A DNA stretch of 57,361 nucleotides from an uncultured Oscillospiraceae bacterium. GTDB taxonomy: Bacteria; Bacillota; Clostridia; Oscillospirales; Acutalibacteraceae. Below the pieces are notes generated by a model, which saw only the letters and a program-made list of their open reading frames with translations, was not told the origin of the DNA and did no database searches. Shown here piece by piece: positions 1-6,487 of this stretch (position 1 is the first letter of the stretch; the number at the start of each line of letters is the position of its first letter). The stretch spans positions 1-57,361 of the forward strand of contig URQB01000014.1 of NCBI GenBank assembly GCA_900549825.1. The letters are read 5' to 3'. The translations under genes and the position numbers were made by a program.

Positions 1-130
1 GTTACTCGCTTCGCTTCGTAATAAAAAAATAGCCGCAAGATGGCTGTACATTGGAACAGCAAGGATCTCTTAGACAAGGCAGTCAGCCATAGGGTCTGCT
101 TTGTTACTCGCTTCGCTTCGTAATAAAAAA
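1..130. repeat. 28-bp direct repeat, two copies at 1-28 and 103-130
   Basis: The same 28 bases, starting GTTACTCGCTTCGCTTCG and ending in a run of A, occur at 1-28 and 103-130, a period of 102 bp. Because the first copy begins exactly at the window edge, further copies may lie to the left. A shorter string, TGTACATTGGAAC, is shared between 45-57 and 577-589. No coding content is visible in this stretch. It may be the end of a tandem array or debris of a small mobile element. Confidence 0.7.
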
Positions 131-167
131 TGTGGTGCAAAAGGGATCACACCCCTTTTGCACCACA
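125..167 (-). terminator. Strong hairpin terminator reading leftwards
   Basis: A perfect 15-bp stem (131-145 with 153-167) closes a 7-nt loop. Read on the minus strand it is followed by six T. The gene remnant at 288-506 lies upstream on that strand, so this is probably its old terminator. Confidence 0.75.
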
Positions 168-287
168 CAATTCCTTATTTACTTTTCGGTTTGGATTGAA
201 AAACACCAAAGTTAACGCTTCATGAACTCTGCCGTTTCTCACCGAATTGACGATTACCCGCCGCCGTCGCTTTATTATTTCAATTTA

Positions 288-506
288 TTACCGTAAAACG
301 ATCTGTTTCGGAATCTCACAGACCAATTGCTGAACCAAAACGCCATACCCCTCGGGTAACCGGAAATCCGCCTTCTGAGGCTGATATTCTTTCACGCTCC
401 CGATCCCGGCCGGAATGATAGCCTTGCCGGATCGGCTATTTTTGCTTTTTGTGAAAGTGATCTCCGCCTTTCCCTGAAACGCATGTGCTGAAAAGGCCTG
501 CTCTTA
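288..506 (-). pseudogene. Remnant of an unknown gene (C-terminal part)
   Basis: On the minus strand an open frame of about 70 codons runs from an in-frame stop near 506 to a TAA at 288-290. It has a protein-like composition and ends ...VLVQQLVCEIPKQIVLR, but contains no ATG and no ribosome binding site. A terminator in the right orientation follows at 125-167. I therefore read it as the surviving C-terminal part of a decayed gene. I do not recognise the family. Confidence 0.35.
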
Positions 507-853
507 TTTCCCTGCTCTTAGATTTAACGCGCGAGAACCCGGCGGCGGGCAACGAACGAACCCGGTTGATCTTCACTGTACATTGGAACCGCCTCCCCTT
601 TTAGATTAGCGCCGGCTCTCTTCGCCCAGCGCCTGCAGATCGAAATCTCATCGATCTTTCCTCAATCTCTCTGATATCCTTTCTGCATCTTTATTATAGC
701 ATAGCTTTCGGGAATGTCAATACTTTTTTGGGCAATTATTTCATTTTTTTATTATTGAATGACAAGCGTTCTGCCTTCGACGTCGATTGACAAATCAATC
801 CGCCGCTCGTGCTTGCGCAAAAGATTTCCTGTGGGCGGCATCAGAAAAACCTG

Positions 854-882
854 TTGACGAACCGTATACAAAACGTTACAAT
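854..882 (+). promoter_or_regulatory. Sigma-A promoter of the DUF1292 gene
   Basis: TTGACG (854-859) and TACAAT (877-882) are separated by 17 bp. Transcription would begin near 889, which rules out the upstream GTG at 809 and ATG at 881 as start codons and supports ATG 920. Confidence 0.7.
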
Positions 883-919
883 GGTAAATACAAAACAAGA
901 GAAAGGCGTGGACCAATTG

Positions 920-1225
920 ATGGAAGACGCATACAGCCCCAATCTTTTAACCGTGACCGATGACGACGGTACGGAGCATGTTTTTGAGGAGCTTGACCGG
1001 GTTGAAACCGATACGGACCGCTACATCGCATTGATCCCCTCCTATGGCGATTCTGAGGAACTGCTTGAGGATGACGGCGAGCTGATCATCGTCAAGGTGC
1101 GTGAGGAAGGCGGCGAAACGTTTCTCTACCCGATCGAGGACGATGAGGAATTCTCCGAGATCGCGCACGTATTTGAAGAGCGCCTGCAGGATCTGTTTGA
1201 AATCGATGTAGAGGATGGAAACTAA
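920..1225 (+). CDS. DUF1292 family protein
   Basis: The 101-residue acidic protein matches the DUF1292 (YrzB-like) family of Firmicutes, whose biochemical role is unknown. The family core is visible in the run from LLTVTDDDGTEHVFEELD through LIIVKVREEGG to FLYPIEDDEEF. The C-terminal third is rich in Glu and Asp. ATG 920 is chosen because a good promoter ends at 882, an AGAAAGGCG element lies upstream, and the length then fits the family. The gene has its own promoter and a hairpin at 1451-1485 downstream, so it appears monocistronic. In many Firmicutes the family sits near yrrK/alaS; here it stands alone beside repeats. Confidence 0.85.
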   Translation: MEDAYSPNLLTVTDDDGTEHVFEELDRVETDTDRYIALIPSYGDSEELLEDDGELIIVKVREEGGETFLYPIEDDEEFSEIAHVFEERLQDLFEIDVEDGN

Positions 1226-1450
1226 CTGTCTGCCTCATGGCTTATGAAGCTTCCCTGCCCTGTTCGATCACTACGGCTATTATAACCCAACACATTCTTA
1301 TAGAGAGCTTTGCTCCGCCGGCGGACTGCAGACCTCCCGGCCTACGGCCGGAAGAAGGGAGCGAGAACCCGGCGGGCAGGCACTCACCTGCTTATCGAGG
1401 CAGGTTATTAATCGCCGTTCCCGGCATGGCGGGGATTCTATAGCAGACGT

Positions 1451-1485
1451 GCCCTTCAGTCACAGGATGATTGAAGGGCTTTTGA
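1451..1485 (+). terminator. Intrinsic terminator after the DUF1292 gene
   Basis: GCCCTTCA (1451-1458) pairs with TGAAGGGC (1472-1479), followed by TTTTGATGTTT. Confidence 0.7.
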
Positions 1486-1511
1486 TGTTTGAGCCGTTCG
1501 ACAGATCTCAT

Positions 1512-1538
1512 TTGACAAATGCCGATAATTCGTATACT
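1512..1538 (+). promoter_or_regulatory. Probable promoter of mreB
   Basis: TTGACA lies at 1512-1517 and TATACT at 1533-1538. The spacer is a short 15 bp; TACTCT at 1535-1540 would give 17. Either way transcription starts shortly before the SD of mreB. Confidence 0.5.
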
Positions 1539-1587
1539 CTAGTAAAGATACCATCCTTGCAAAATAGGACATCACGGAGGTGAGGAC

Positions 1588-2622
1588 ATGTTCGGATTAG
1601 GCGTTGGGATCGATCTGGGTACAAGCTCTGTTATGATCTATGTGGAGGGCCAGGGCATCGTCCTGACGGAACCTTCCGTAATCGCCTGTGATACCAGGGG
1701 CGGCGGAATGATCGCTGTAGGCGAGCCTGCCTACCGGATGATCGGGCGCAATCCGGAATCCATTTCCGTCATCCGGCCCTTGAAAGACGGTGTCGTTTCA
1801 GACTTCCCCATGACGGAAAAAATGCTGCAGCATTATATCCAGAAGATCTGCGGAAACCGGATTTTCAAGCCGCACGTCATCGTTTGCATGCCAAGTTCCG
1901 TGACCAATCTGGAAAAAAGGACAATTCTCGATGTGGTCACGGCATCGGGCGCCGGTATGGCCTGCCTGATTGAAGAGCCTCTCGCCGCGGCCATCGGGGC
2001 CGGCATCGATATCCATCATCCTTACGGCACGATGATTGTCGATATGGGCGGCGGCACGACGGATATCGCAGTCATCACGATGGGGAGCATTGCGATTTCC
2101 GGCTCCGTCCGGATTGCGGGCAATGAATTTGACGAAGCGATTATGCGCTATGTAAAAACCTATAAAAATGTGACCATCGGCGAACGGACGGCGGAGGAAA
2201 TCAAAAAGCAGATCGGCTGCGCCTACATCCGGGAGGAAGAGGTGGCGATGATCGTCAAGGGCAAAAATTATATTACCGGGATGCCGGAGAGCTTTGAAAT
2301 CTCCTCCACGGAGGTGTATGAAGCGATCAGCGATCTGCTGGACGATTTGTTCGAGGCGGTCCGCAGCATTCTGGAGGTTACGCCGCCGGAGCTTGTGAGC
2401 GATATCGCAACGCAGGGGATCATCCTGACGGGCGGCGGCGCACTGCTCTACGGAATGGATACCATGATGCAAAAGCGCACGGGAATCCGTGCCCGCGTGG
2501 CGGACGACCCCCTCTACTGCGTGGTAAAGGGAACCGGCGTTGCATTGAAGGATATGAACGTTTTGGCGGATAACGGGTATATTTTCAAATCACGTGAAGA
2601 AATTGTTGGCATCAAAGACTGA
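1588..2622 (+). CDS. mreB: MreB/Mbl-type rod-shape actin homologue
   Basis: This 344-residue protein is a bacterial actin of the MreB/Mbl family. These proteins polymerise under the cytoplasmic membrane and guide lateral peptidoglycan synthesis. The phosphate-1 motif GIDLGTSS is at residues 8-15, the phosphate-2 region DMGGGTTDIAV is near residue 150, and a glycine-rich adenosine-binding motif ILTGGGALLYG lies near residue 278. The length is that of complete MreB. ATG 1588 follows a strong GGAGGTG. The gene has its own promoter and a convergent terminator right after it. No mreC or mreD follows, so this is an orphan copy (Mbl- or MreBH-like). Orphan paralogues are common in Clostridia. Confidence 0.93.
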   Translation: MFGLGVGIDLGTSSVMIYVEGQGIVLTEPSVIACDTRGGGMIAVGEPAYRMIGRNPESISVIRPLKDGVVSDFPMTEKMLQHYIQKICGNRIFKPHVIVCMPSSVTNLEKRTILDVVTASGAGMACLIEEPLAAAIGAGIDIHHPYGTMIVDMGGGTTDIAVITMGSIAISGSVRIAGNEFDEAIMRYVKTYKNVTIGERTAEEIKKQIGCAYIREEEVAMIVKGKNYITGMPESFEISSTEVYEAISDLLDDLFEAVRSILEVTPPELVSDIATQGIILTGGGALLYGMDTMMQKRTGIRARVADDPLYCVVKGTGVALKDMNVLADNGYIFKSREEIVGIKD

Positions 2623-2629
2623 GCAACCA

Positions 2630-2669
2630 AAAACGGACGGCCACGTCAAAAAGAATGGCCGTCCGTTTT
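2630..2669. terminator. Bidirectional terminator between mreB and ogt
   Basis: AAAACGGACGGCCA (2630-2643) pairs with TGGCCGTCCGTTTT (2656-2669), a 14-bp stem with A and T tracts on both sides. It overlaps the last codons of the convergent ogt gene. Confidence 0.85.
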
Positions 2670-3137
2670 GTTATATGCCTGTTCCAACTGAAGCAAATAC
2701 CGCTTGGTATCCAATCCGCCTGCATAGCCGGTCAGATGTCCGTCCGAACCGATCACGCGGTGGCACGGAATGAAAATAGAAATCGGATTTTTACCGTTGG
2801 CCCGGCCTACGGCCCGGCACGCATTCTCTTTCCCTATTAAACGGGCCATTCTCCGGTAAGTAGTGGTTTGCCCATAGGGAATCGTCTGAAGCGCCTTCCA
2901 GACAGAGCGCTCAAACGCTGTGCCCTCCGGCTCCAGCGGCAGGGAAAAAGAAGCCCGCTCCCCTGCGAAATATTCTGAAAGCTGTTCGCCCGCGACCCTT
3001 AAAAGAGCCGTTTCCTCCACGCGGAAAACGGCCGGTGTGACCGTATGGCCGAAAAACAGGTTGGTGACCGCCCGGCCGTTTTCTGCAATGCCAATTTCTC
3101 CGATCGGAGAATCGTAAAAGAACGCTTTTTTCTCCAT
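2646..3137 (-). CDS. ogt: Methylated-DNA--protein-cysteine S-methyltransferase
   Basis: This suicide repair enzyme transfers the methyl group from O6-methylguanine in DNA to its own cysteine. The 163-residue protein has the short N-terminal domain (DSPIGEIGIAENG near residue 10) and the DNA-binding methyltransferase domain. The active-site motif IPCHRVIG contains the acceptor Cys, and the preceding RAVGRANGKNPISI is the usual wing and asparagine-hinge region. The length is typical of Ogt/AdaB. It starts 9 bp after the exchanger gene upstream, so the two form an operon. The 3' end lies inside the shared terminator. Confidence 0.95.
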   Translation of the reverse strand: MEKKAFFYDSPIGEIGIAENGRAVTNLFFGHTVTPAVFRVEETALLRVAGEQLSEYFAGERASFSLPLEPEGTAFERSVWKALQTIPYGQTTTYRRMARLIGKENACRAVGRANGKNPISIFIPCHRVIGSDGHLTGYAGGLDTKRYLLQLEQAYNKTDGHSF

Positions 3138-3146
3138 ATCAAATCC

Positions 3147-4118
3147 TCAAATCAGGCCGGAGCAGGTAATCACAACATATGCGGCATATGTAAACAGCAG
3201 CACAACGCCCTGTGAACGGCGGAACTTTTGGGAAATGAGAGCCGGAATCACGGCAATGCAGCCCACCAGCAGGCAGGCGGGCAAATCGATCATGGCAACC
3301 TGGCGCGAAACCGGAAGCCCCCCGCCAAAAATCATAGAGGAAATCGGCAAGATCAAGGTCAAGTCGATGATATTAGCGCCGATGATATTGCCGACAGAGA
3401 GGGACGCCTGTTTCTTCGCGATTGCGGAGATGGTCGTCACAAGCTCCGGGAGCGAAGTGCCGATCGCAATAATCGTAACGCCGATGATCCGCTCCGGCAC
3501 ACCGATAAAGCGCGCCAGCTCGCTGCCGTTATCAATGAGGAGCTGTGCACCCAAAACGATTCCGACCGTACCGCCAATAAATTTGATAATATTGATGACA
3601 ATCTCCTTTTTGGCCGGTTTCTGCCTGATGCCCTCTTCTACCTCCTGCTCCTCTTCCCGCATACCGAGCCGGGCTTCGTGAATATTCTCAGCCATCGCAA
3701 CGATAAAGATCACCAACAGCAGAATACCAGGGATCAGCGCAAGCTCGCCGCCCGCTCCAAAAACAACCAGGAACAGGGCCGCCCCCAGCATCAGGCAGGA
3801 TTTGAGCATATAATCCTTACGCTTGATGACGGTCGGCATGCAGATCAGGGCGATCGCCATAATCAGGCCGAGATTCGCCGTTACACTGCCCACCGCATTG
3901 CCGATCGACATGTCGACCTTGCCCTGTGCGGCGGCAAAAGCGGAAACCAGCAGCTCCGGCAACGTCGTGGCGAAGCTCACTACCGTTGCGCCAACAATCA
4001 ATTTGGGGATTCCGGAAACCTCCGCGATCCAGGATGCCGCATCCACAAAATAATCCCCGCCTTTTACGATCAGGACGATTCCAACCGCAAATAATAGGAC
4101 AACCAGAAAAATATGCAT
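3147..4118 (-). CDS. Calcium/sodium antiporter (CaCA family, YrbG-like)
   Basis: This is an inner-membrane cation exchanger of the CaCA family that exports Ca2+ (or a similar divalent ion) against Na+ or H+. The two inverted alpha repeats that form the ion path are both visible: GATVVSFATTLPELLVSA (about residues 43-60) and GVTIIAIGTSLPELVTTI (about 207-224), each with the conserved Pro-Glu. A charged cytosolic loop near residues 145-170 separates the halves. The 323-residue length and about ten hydrophobic segments fit the family. ATG 4118 follows AGGAAGGAAG. The long leader with its own promoter and terminator (4118-4315) suggests control by premature termination. Substrate identity cannot be told from sequence. 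Confidence 0.93.
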   Translation of the reverse strand: MHIFLVVLLFAVGIVLIVKGGDYFVDAASWIAEVSGIPKLIVGATVVSFATTLPELLVSAFAAAQGKVDMSIGNAVGSVTANLGLIMAIALICMPTVIKRKDYMLKSCLMLGAALFLVVFGAGGELALIPGILLLVIFIVAMAENIHEARLGMREEEQEVEEGIRQKPAKKEIVINIIKFIGGTVGIVLGAQLLIDNGSELARFIGVPERIIGVTIIAIGTSLPELVTTISAIAKKQASLSVGNIIGANIIDLTLILPISSMIFGGGLPVSRQVAMIDLPACLLVGCIAVIPALISQKFRRSQGVVLLFTYAAYVVITCSGLI

Positions 4119-4302
4119 ACACGCTCTTCCTTCCTACGACCGGATAAAAATCTTTCGCATCATGCAACAGGCTACAAAACAAAAGAACCCATGTATCACA
4201 AAATGGGTTCTTCCCTTCCGCCTGCTGAATGAACGTGCCGGAAATCCACGCAGCCCTGTCCAACTTTATTAGCCAAAGCTCTATTCCCCTATATGTTTCA
4301 CG
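4119..4302 (-). ncRNA. Structured leader upstream of the antiporter (candidate riboswitch or attenuator)
   Basis: Transcription should begin near 4303. The leader of about 185 nt reaches a clear intrinsic terminator at 4176-4212 before the gene. Visible stems upstream of the terminator are a 6-bp hairpin AGCUUU/AAAGUU (about 4262-4280) and a UUUCCG/CGGAAG pair enclosing about 18 nt; CACG/CGUG could close the first half. A GGGGAAUAG segment faintly recalls the yybP-ykoY manganese motif, but its partner segment CAAGACC is missing. I cannot assign it to a known class. Confidence 0.5.
4176..4212 (-). terminator. Terminator inside the antiporter leader
   Basis: On the minus strand AAGAACCCAT (4212-4203) pairs with ATGGGTTCTT (4192-4183) across a 10-nt loop. 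It is followed by TTGTTTTG. It lies 58 nt before the start codon and after the promoter. Confidence 0.8.
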
Positions 4303-4309
4303 TGTAGAC

Positions 4310-4338
4310 ATTGTATTCCTTTTTTTCAGTTACGTCAA
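4310..4338 (-). promoter_or_regulatory. Sigma-A promoter of the antiporter-ogt operon
   Basis: On the minus strand TTGACG (4338-4333) and TACAAT (4315-4310) are separated by 17 bp. These are the same hexamers and spacing as the DUF1292 promoter. Confidence 0.75.
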
Positions 4339-4438
4339 GCAAAGCAATCAAATATTCAAAGGCCTTTATCTGCAGCATTTATAAAGCCTGGAGTTTGCTT
4401 TCCCGGAAGCTGGCGGTAATCTGATATCCGCGCTCTTT

Positions 4439-4500
4439 TGGTAATCCATTGGCGATTCAAACTCCGGATGCCTTGGTGAAAAGGCATGACTTGTAAACGC
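4439..4500 (-). pseudogene. Decayed tRNA-Lys copy
   Basis: The 3' half reads like the intact tRNA-Lys at 5627-5702: the encoded CCA end, an acceptor strand AATGGATT, a T arm with CCGGAGTTTGAATCGCC, and an anticodon region containing CTTTT. The acceptor and T stems have lost pairs, and the 5' half (D arm onward) is not recognisable. I read it as a duplicated and decayed tRNA-Lys. Confidence 0.6.
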
Positions 4501-4588
4501 AGGTGTGCCGTTTCAGAGGTGTTTTGTCAGCAATGTGTTTGCACAACCTCCTATCGAAAGGCGGCTTGACCGGTCGGCTTTCGCATCT

Positions 4589-4852
4589 TTACCAGCCTCC
4601 ATCCATCGGTACATCTGGCAGTAAATCTTCCACAGTGACATTCAATGCCTTTGCAAAAGCCATCAACTCAATGTCCGATATAAACCGCTCCCCCTTCTCG
4701 GCTTTTGACACCGCATTCTTATGCAAATTGACTCCCTGAAGCTGAAGTTGACCTGCGAGCCAATTTTGCGACATTCCCATTGATTTGCGGAGTTCTGCAA
4801 TGCGCCTACCTGCAAAATTCAGCTTTCCATCCGGCGTTCTGGTCTTTTTCAT
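4589..4852 (-). CDS. XRE-family helix-turn-helix regulator
   Basis: This 87-residue protein is almost entirely a Cro/C1-type DNA-binding domain. The five-helix fold is recognisable from RRIAELRKSMGMSQNWLAGQL through the recognition helix region NLHKNAVSKAEKGER to LMAFAKALNVTVEDLLPD. ATG 4852 is preferred over 4891 because it follows GGGGGAAG at good spacing. The DNA just upstream carries repeated TCGTAAA(C/T)TT elements (4852-4865, 4877-4890, part at 4915-4924) that could be autoregulatory operators. It has no obvious partner gene: a decayed tRNA lies downstream and only a doubtful small frame upstream. The target is unknown. Confidence 0.85.
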   Translation of the reverse strand: MKKTRTPDGKLNFAGRRIAELRKSMGMSQNWLAGQLQLQGVNLHKNAVSKAEKGERFISDIELMAFAKALNVTVEDLLPDVPMDGGW

Positions 4853-4928
4853 CGTAAACTTCCCCCCATTTTGGTGTCGTAAATTTTCCATAAAAATTAG
4901 TATATGGGGTAAGTTCGTAATTTTGACC

Positions 4929-5138
4929 TTAGTTCAGTGTCATTATGTAAAATATGGGTAATAAAAAGCAAGAAACCCCCGGAATTCGTCGGAAATCCAG
5001 GGGGAGTTTTTTACAGAGAAAAGAAAGAAACGCCAAAGTCTGCACCTTGTTACGAAGAGGCAACCACTTTCCTTCTATTTTTTGCAAAGCTTCTTTTAAA
5101 TTAGGCAAATCAAACCCTCGATAATCCATATGGATCAT
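4929..5138 (-). CDS. Doubtful small open frame
   Basis: A 69-codon frame begins at ATG 5138 behind TTGGAGATGGA, a usable SD. The first half (MIHMDYRGFDLPNLKEALQ) looks protein-like. The second half runs through an imperfect hairpin at 4976-5004 with a T tract and looks random. It may be the head of a truncated gene or not a gene at all. No family is recognised. Confidence 0.25.
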   Translation of the reverse strand: MIHMDYRGFDLPNLKEALQKIEGKWLPLRNKVQTLAFLSFLCKKLPLDFRRIPGVSCFLLPIFYIMTLN

Positions 5139-5574
5139 TCCATCTCCAACATATATAAACCCCTTTTCATAAAATCACCGCATCCATAAAGTTTACACAT
5201 TGGCATTACTACAATATTCTGTTATTCTGTATGTTCCATTTCTCTTCAGTCGTACAATTCATTGAAGTTCTTAACGCTGATCTTAATGGGCTCGAATTTT
5301 AATTGTGTTTAAAGAATAATTACAAACCAAAGGACCAGCACATGGTTGAAGAGCAAGAGCCATGGTATGTGCACACTTCAATTCCTAGCTATATTATAAA
5401 TTGCTTGGCTGTAATATTCAATTATCCTAATTGACAAAAAAATTACTATAAATTTTACAAAGCCAACGCTTTTGGGGAAAAGTGTAAGCTTTATCTTCAA
5501 AGGATCGCATTTGACACCCGTTTTTCGGGTAAAAGGTCTCACCTTTTCTTAAATTTCTCACCATGCTTCCACTC
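5139..5574. other. AT-rich stretch with no gene seen
   Basis: No open frame with a plausible start, no RNA gene and no clear repeat is visible. The only structure noticed is a short ACCCG/CGGGT hairpin near 5517-5531. Confidence 0.5.
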
Positions 5575-5619
5575 AATAAGAAAAAGCCCTGAAACAACGC
5601 AATCACGTCATTTCAGGGC
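5575..5619 (-). terminator. Terminator of tRNA-Lys
   Basis: GCCCTGAAA (5586-5594) pairs with TTTCAGGGC (5611-5619). On the minus strand the hairpin is followed by TTTTTCTTATT. Confidence 0.85.
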
Positions 5620-5626
5620 CATTTTC

Positions 5627-5702
5627 TGGTGATCCATCGGAGATTCGAACTCCGGACACCTTGATTAAAAGTCAAGTGCTCTGCCAGCTGAGCTAATGGA
5701 TC
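5627..5702 (-). tRNA. tRNA-Lys (UUU)
   Basis: A full cloverleaf is visible on the minus strand: acceptor GATCCAT/ATGGATC, anticodon stem CTTGA/TCAAG with loop CTTTTAA (anticodon UUU), T loop TTCGAAT, discriminator A and encoded CCA. It is followed directly by its own terminator. A decayed relative lies about 1.1 kb away at 4439-4500. Confidence 0.97.
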
Positions 5703-5980
5703 ATTTTACCTTACTGCCTGACGGTCTACAGCGCTCAGGCACTTGAATATGATATCCGATTTCAGGTAGAAAGTCAAGACATTTCCTTGAAAAAATTTCA
5801 TACATGGATTGACCAGAGGTGCTACCGAAACGTTCCACCGAAAATTTGCTGAAACCCGGAATCTGCCAATGCCCAGAATACTGATGCGGCGGATAAATGC
5901 GGCGAGAGAACTGCATACTATCAATAGAAACGCATCGCCGCCTTCACACAGCTATATTCGGATTTAAAAGGAGGTCGCAT

Positions 5981-6163
5981 ATGGAATATGCCAATTATTC
6001 CGGGCTGCCGCTTGCCCTAGCAACTATTTTTCACGAAAACAGCCGGGAGCGCGCACTGTTTGAAGCGCTTCCGGACGAGATGCAGCAGAAGCTCCTGCAG
6101 GAAAGCATCCGGACGCCGCAGGATCTCCACGATTGCATCAGGCGATTGGAACAAACGAAATAA
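5981..6163 (+). CDS. Small hypothetical protein (60 aa)
   Basis: The 60-residue product starts MEYANYSGLPLALATIF and ends in a charged helix (DLHDCIRRLEQTK). ATG 5981 follows a perfect AAAGGAGG. A second small gene with an equally strong SD follows after 15 bp, so the two form a bicistronic unit ending at the hairpin 6368-6414. Both carry a related opening phrase (SGLPLALA here, LPLGFGMALAQN in the next) and a predicted helical rest, so they may be paralogues. I do not recognise a named family. The function is unknown. Confidence 0.75.
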   Translation: MEYANYSGLPLALATIFHENSRERALFEALPDEMQQKLLQESIRTPQDLHDCIRRLEQTK

Positions 6164-6178
6164 AAAGGAGGAAACCAC

Positions 6179-6352
6179 ATGGAAGAGCTGCCTTTGGGGT
6201 TTGGAATGGCGCTCGCGCAGAATCAACGCGCAATGGAGTATTTTTCAAAGCAATCGAAACAAAAGCAGGAGGAAATCCTCGCGCATACGCATTCGATCCG
6301 CTCCCGCAGTGAAATGCATGCATATGTGCAGAGCCTTGGCGATTTACAATAG
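6179..6352 (+). CDS. Small hypothetical protein (57 aa)
   Basis: This short gene starts at ATG 6179 behind AAAAAGGAGGAAACC, 15 bp after the preceding small gene. The 57-residue product opens MEELPLGFGMALAQN, continues with a Lys/Gln/Glu-rich helix (FSKQSKQKQEEILAH) and ends SEMHAYVQSLGDLQ. Its C-terminal pattern, a short helix with conserved-looking spacing before the stop, resembles that of its neighbour. It ends just before a long hairpin. The strong SD and the operon position support translation. The function is unknown. Confidence 0.7.
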   Translation: MEELPLGFGMALAQNQRAMEYFSKQSKQKQEEILAHTHSIRSRSEMHAYVQSLGDLQ

Positions 6353-6367
6353 TGGAAATCACCGTCG

Positions 6368-6414
6368 CCCACAGCGCCGCAGGGAGCCATGCGCGTTCTC
6401 TGCGGCGTTGTGGG
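6368..6414 (+). terminator. Long hairpin after the small-gene pair
   Basis: CCCACAGCGCCGCAG (6368-6382) pairs with CTGCGGCGTTGTGGG (6400-6414), with a single G-T pair. Only TT follows, so termination may be inefficient or the stem may mainly protect the 3' end. Confidence 0.55.
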
Positions 6415-6487
6415 TTAAGCATAACGTACCCAATCCCTTTTTACTGAATCCCGGCAGGAGTTCTGAGCGAACGGCACTTATCTCCAA

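Larger units (their letters stand above)
531..1376. repeat. Short dispersed repeat flanking the DUF1292 gene
   Basis: GCGAGAACCCGGCGG occurs at 531-545 and again at 1361-1375, and GCGGGC follows closely in both places. The copies bracket the DUF1292 gene in non-coding DNA. They may be an intergenic repeat family of this genome. The 1226-1450 stretch around the second copy shows no gene. Confidence 0.4.

Noticed and set aside
1..130. CRISPR array
   Set aside because: Only two repeat copies, 74 bp between them, no cas genes, and the repeat is not palindromic in the CRISPR manner.
1237..1443. Open frame between the DUF1292 gene and mreB
   Set aside because: No SD, low-complexity Pro/Gly-rich translation, and it contains a dispersed repeat and a hairpin.
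3228..4094. Plus-strand frames opposite the antiporter gene
   Set aside because: Arg/Gln/His-rich antisense translations without start signals.
4119..4315. Manganese (yybP-ykoY) or NiCo riboswitch
   Set aside because: A GGGGAAUAG segment is suggestive, but the CAAGACC partner and the NiCo GGACAGG-type repeats do not line up. Left as unassigned.
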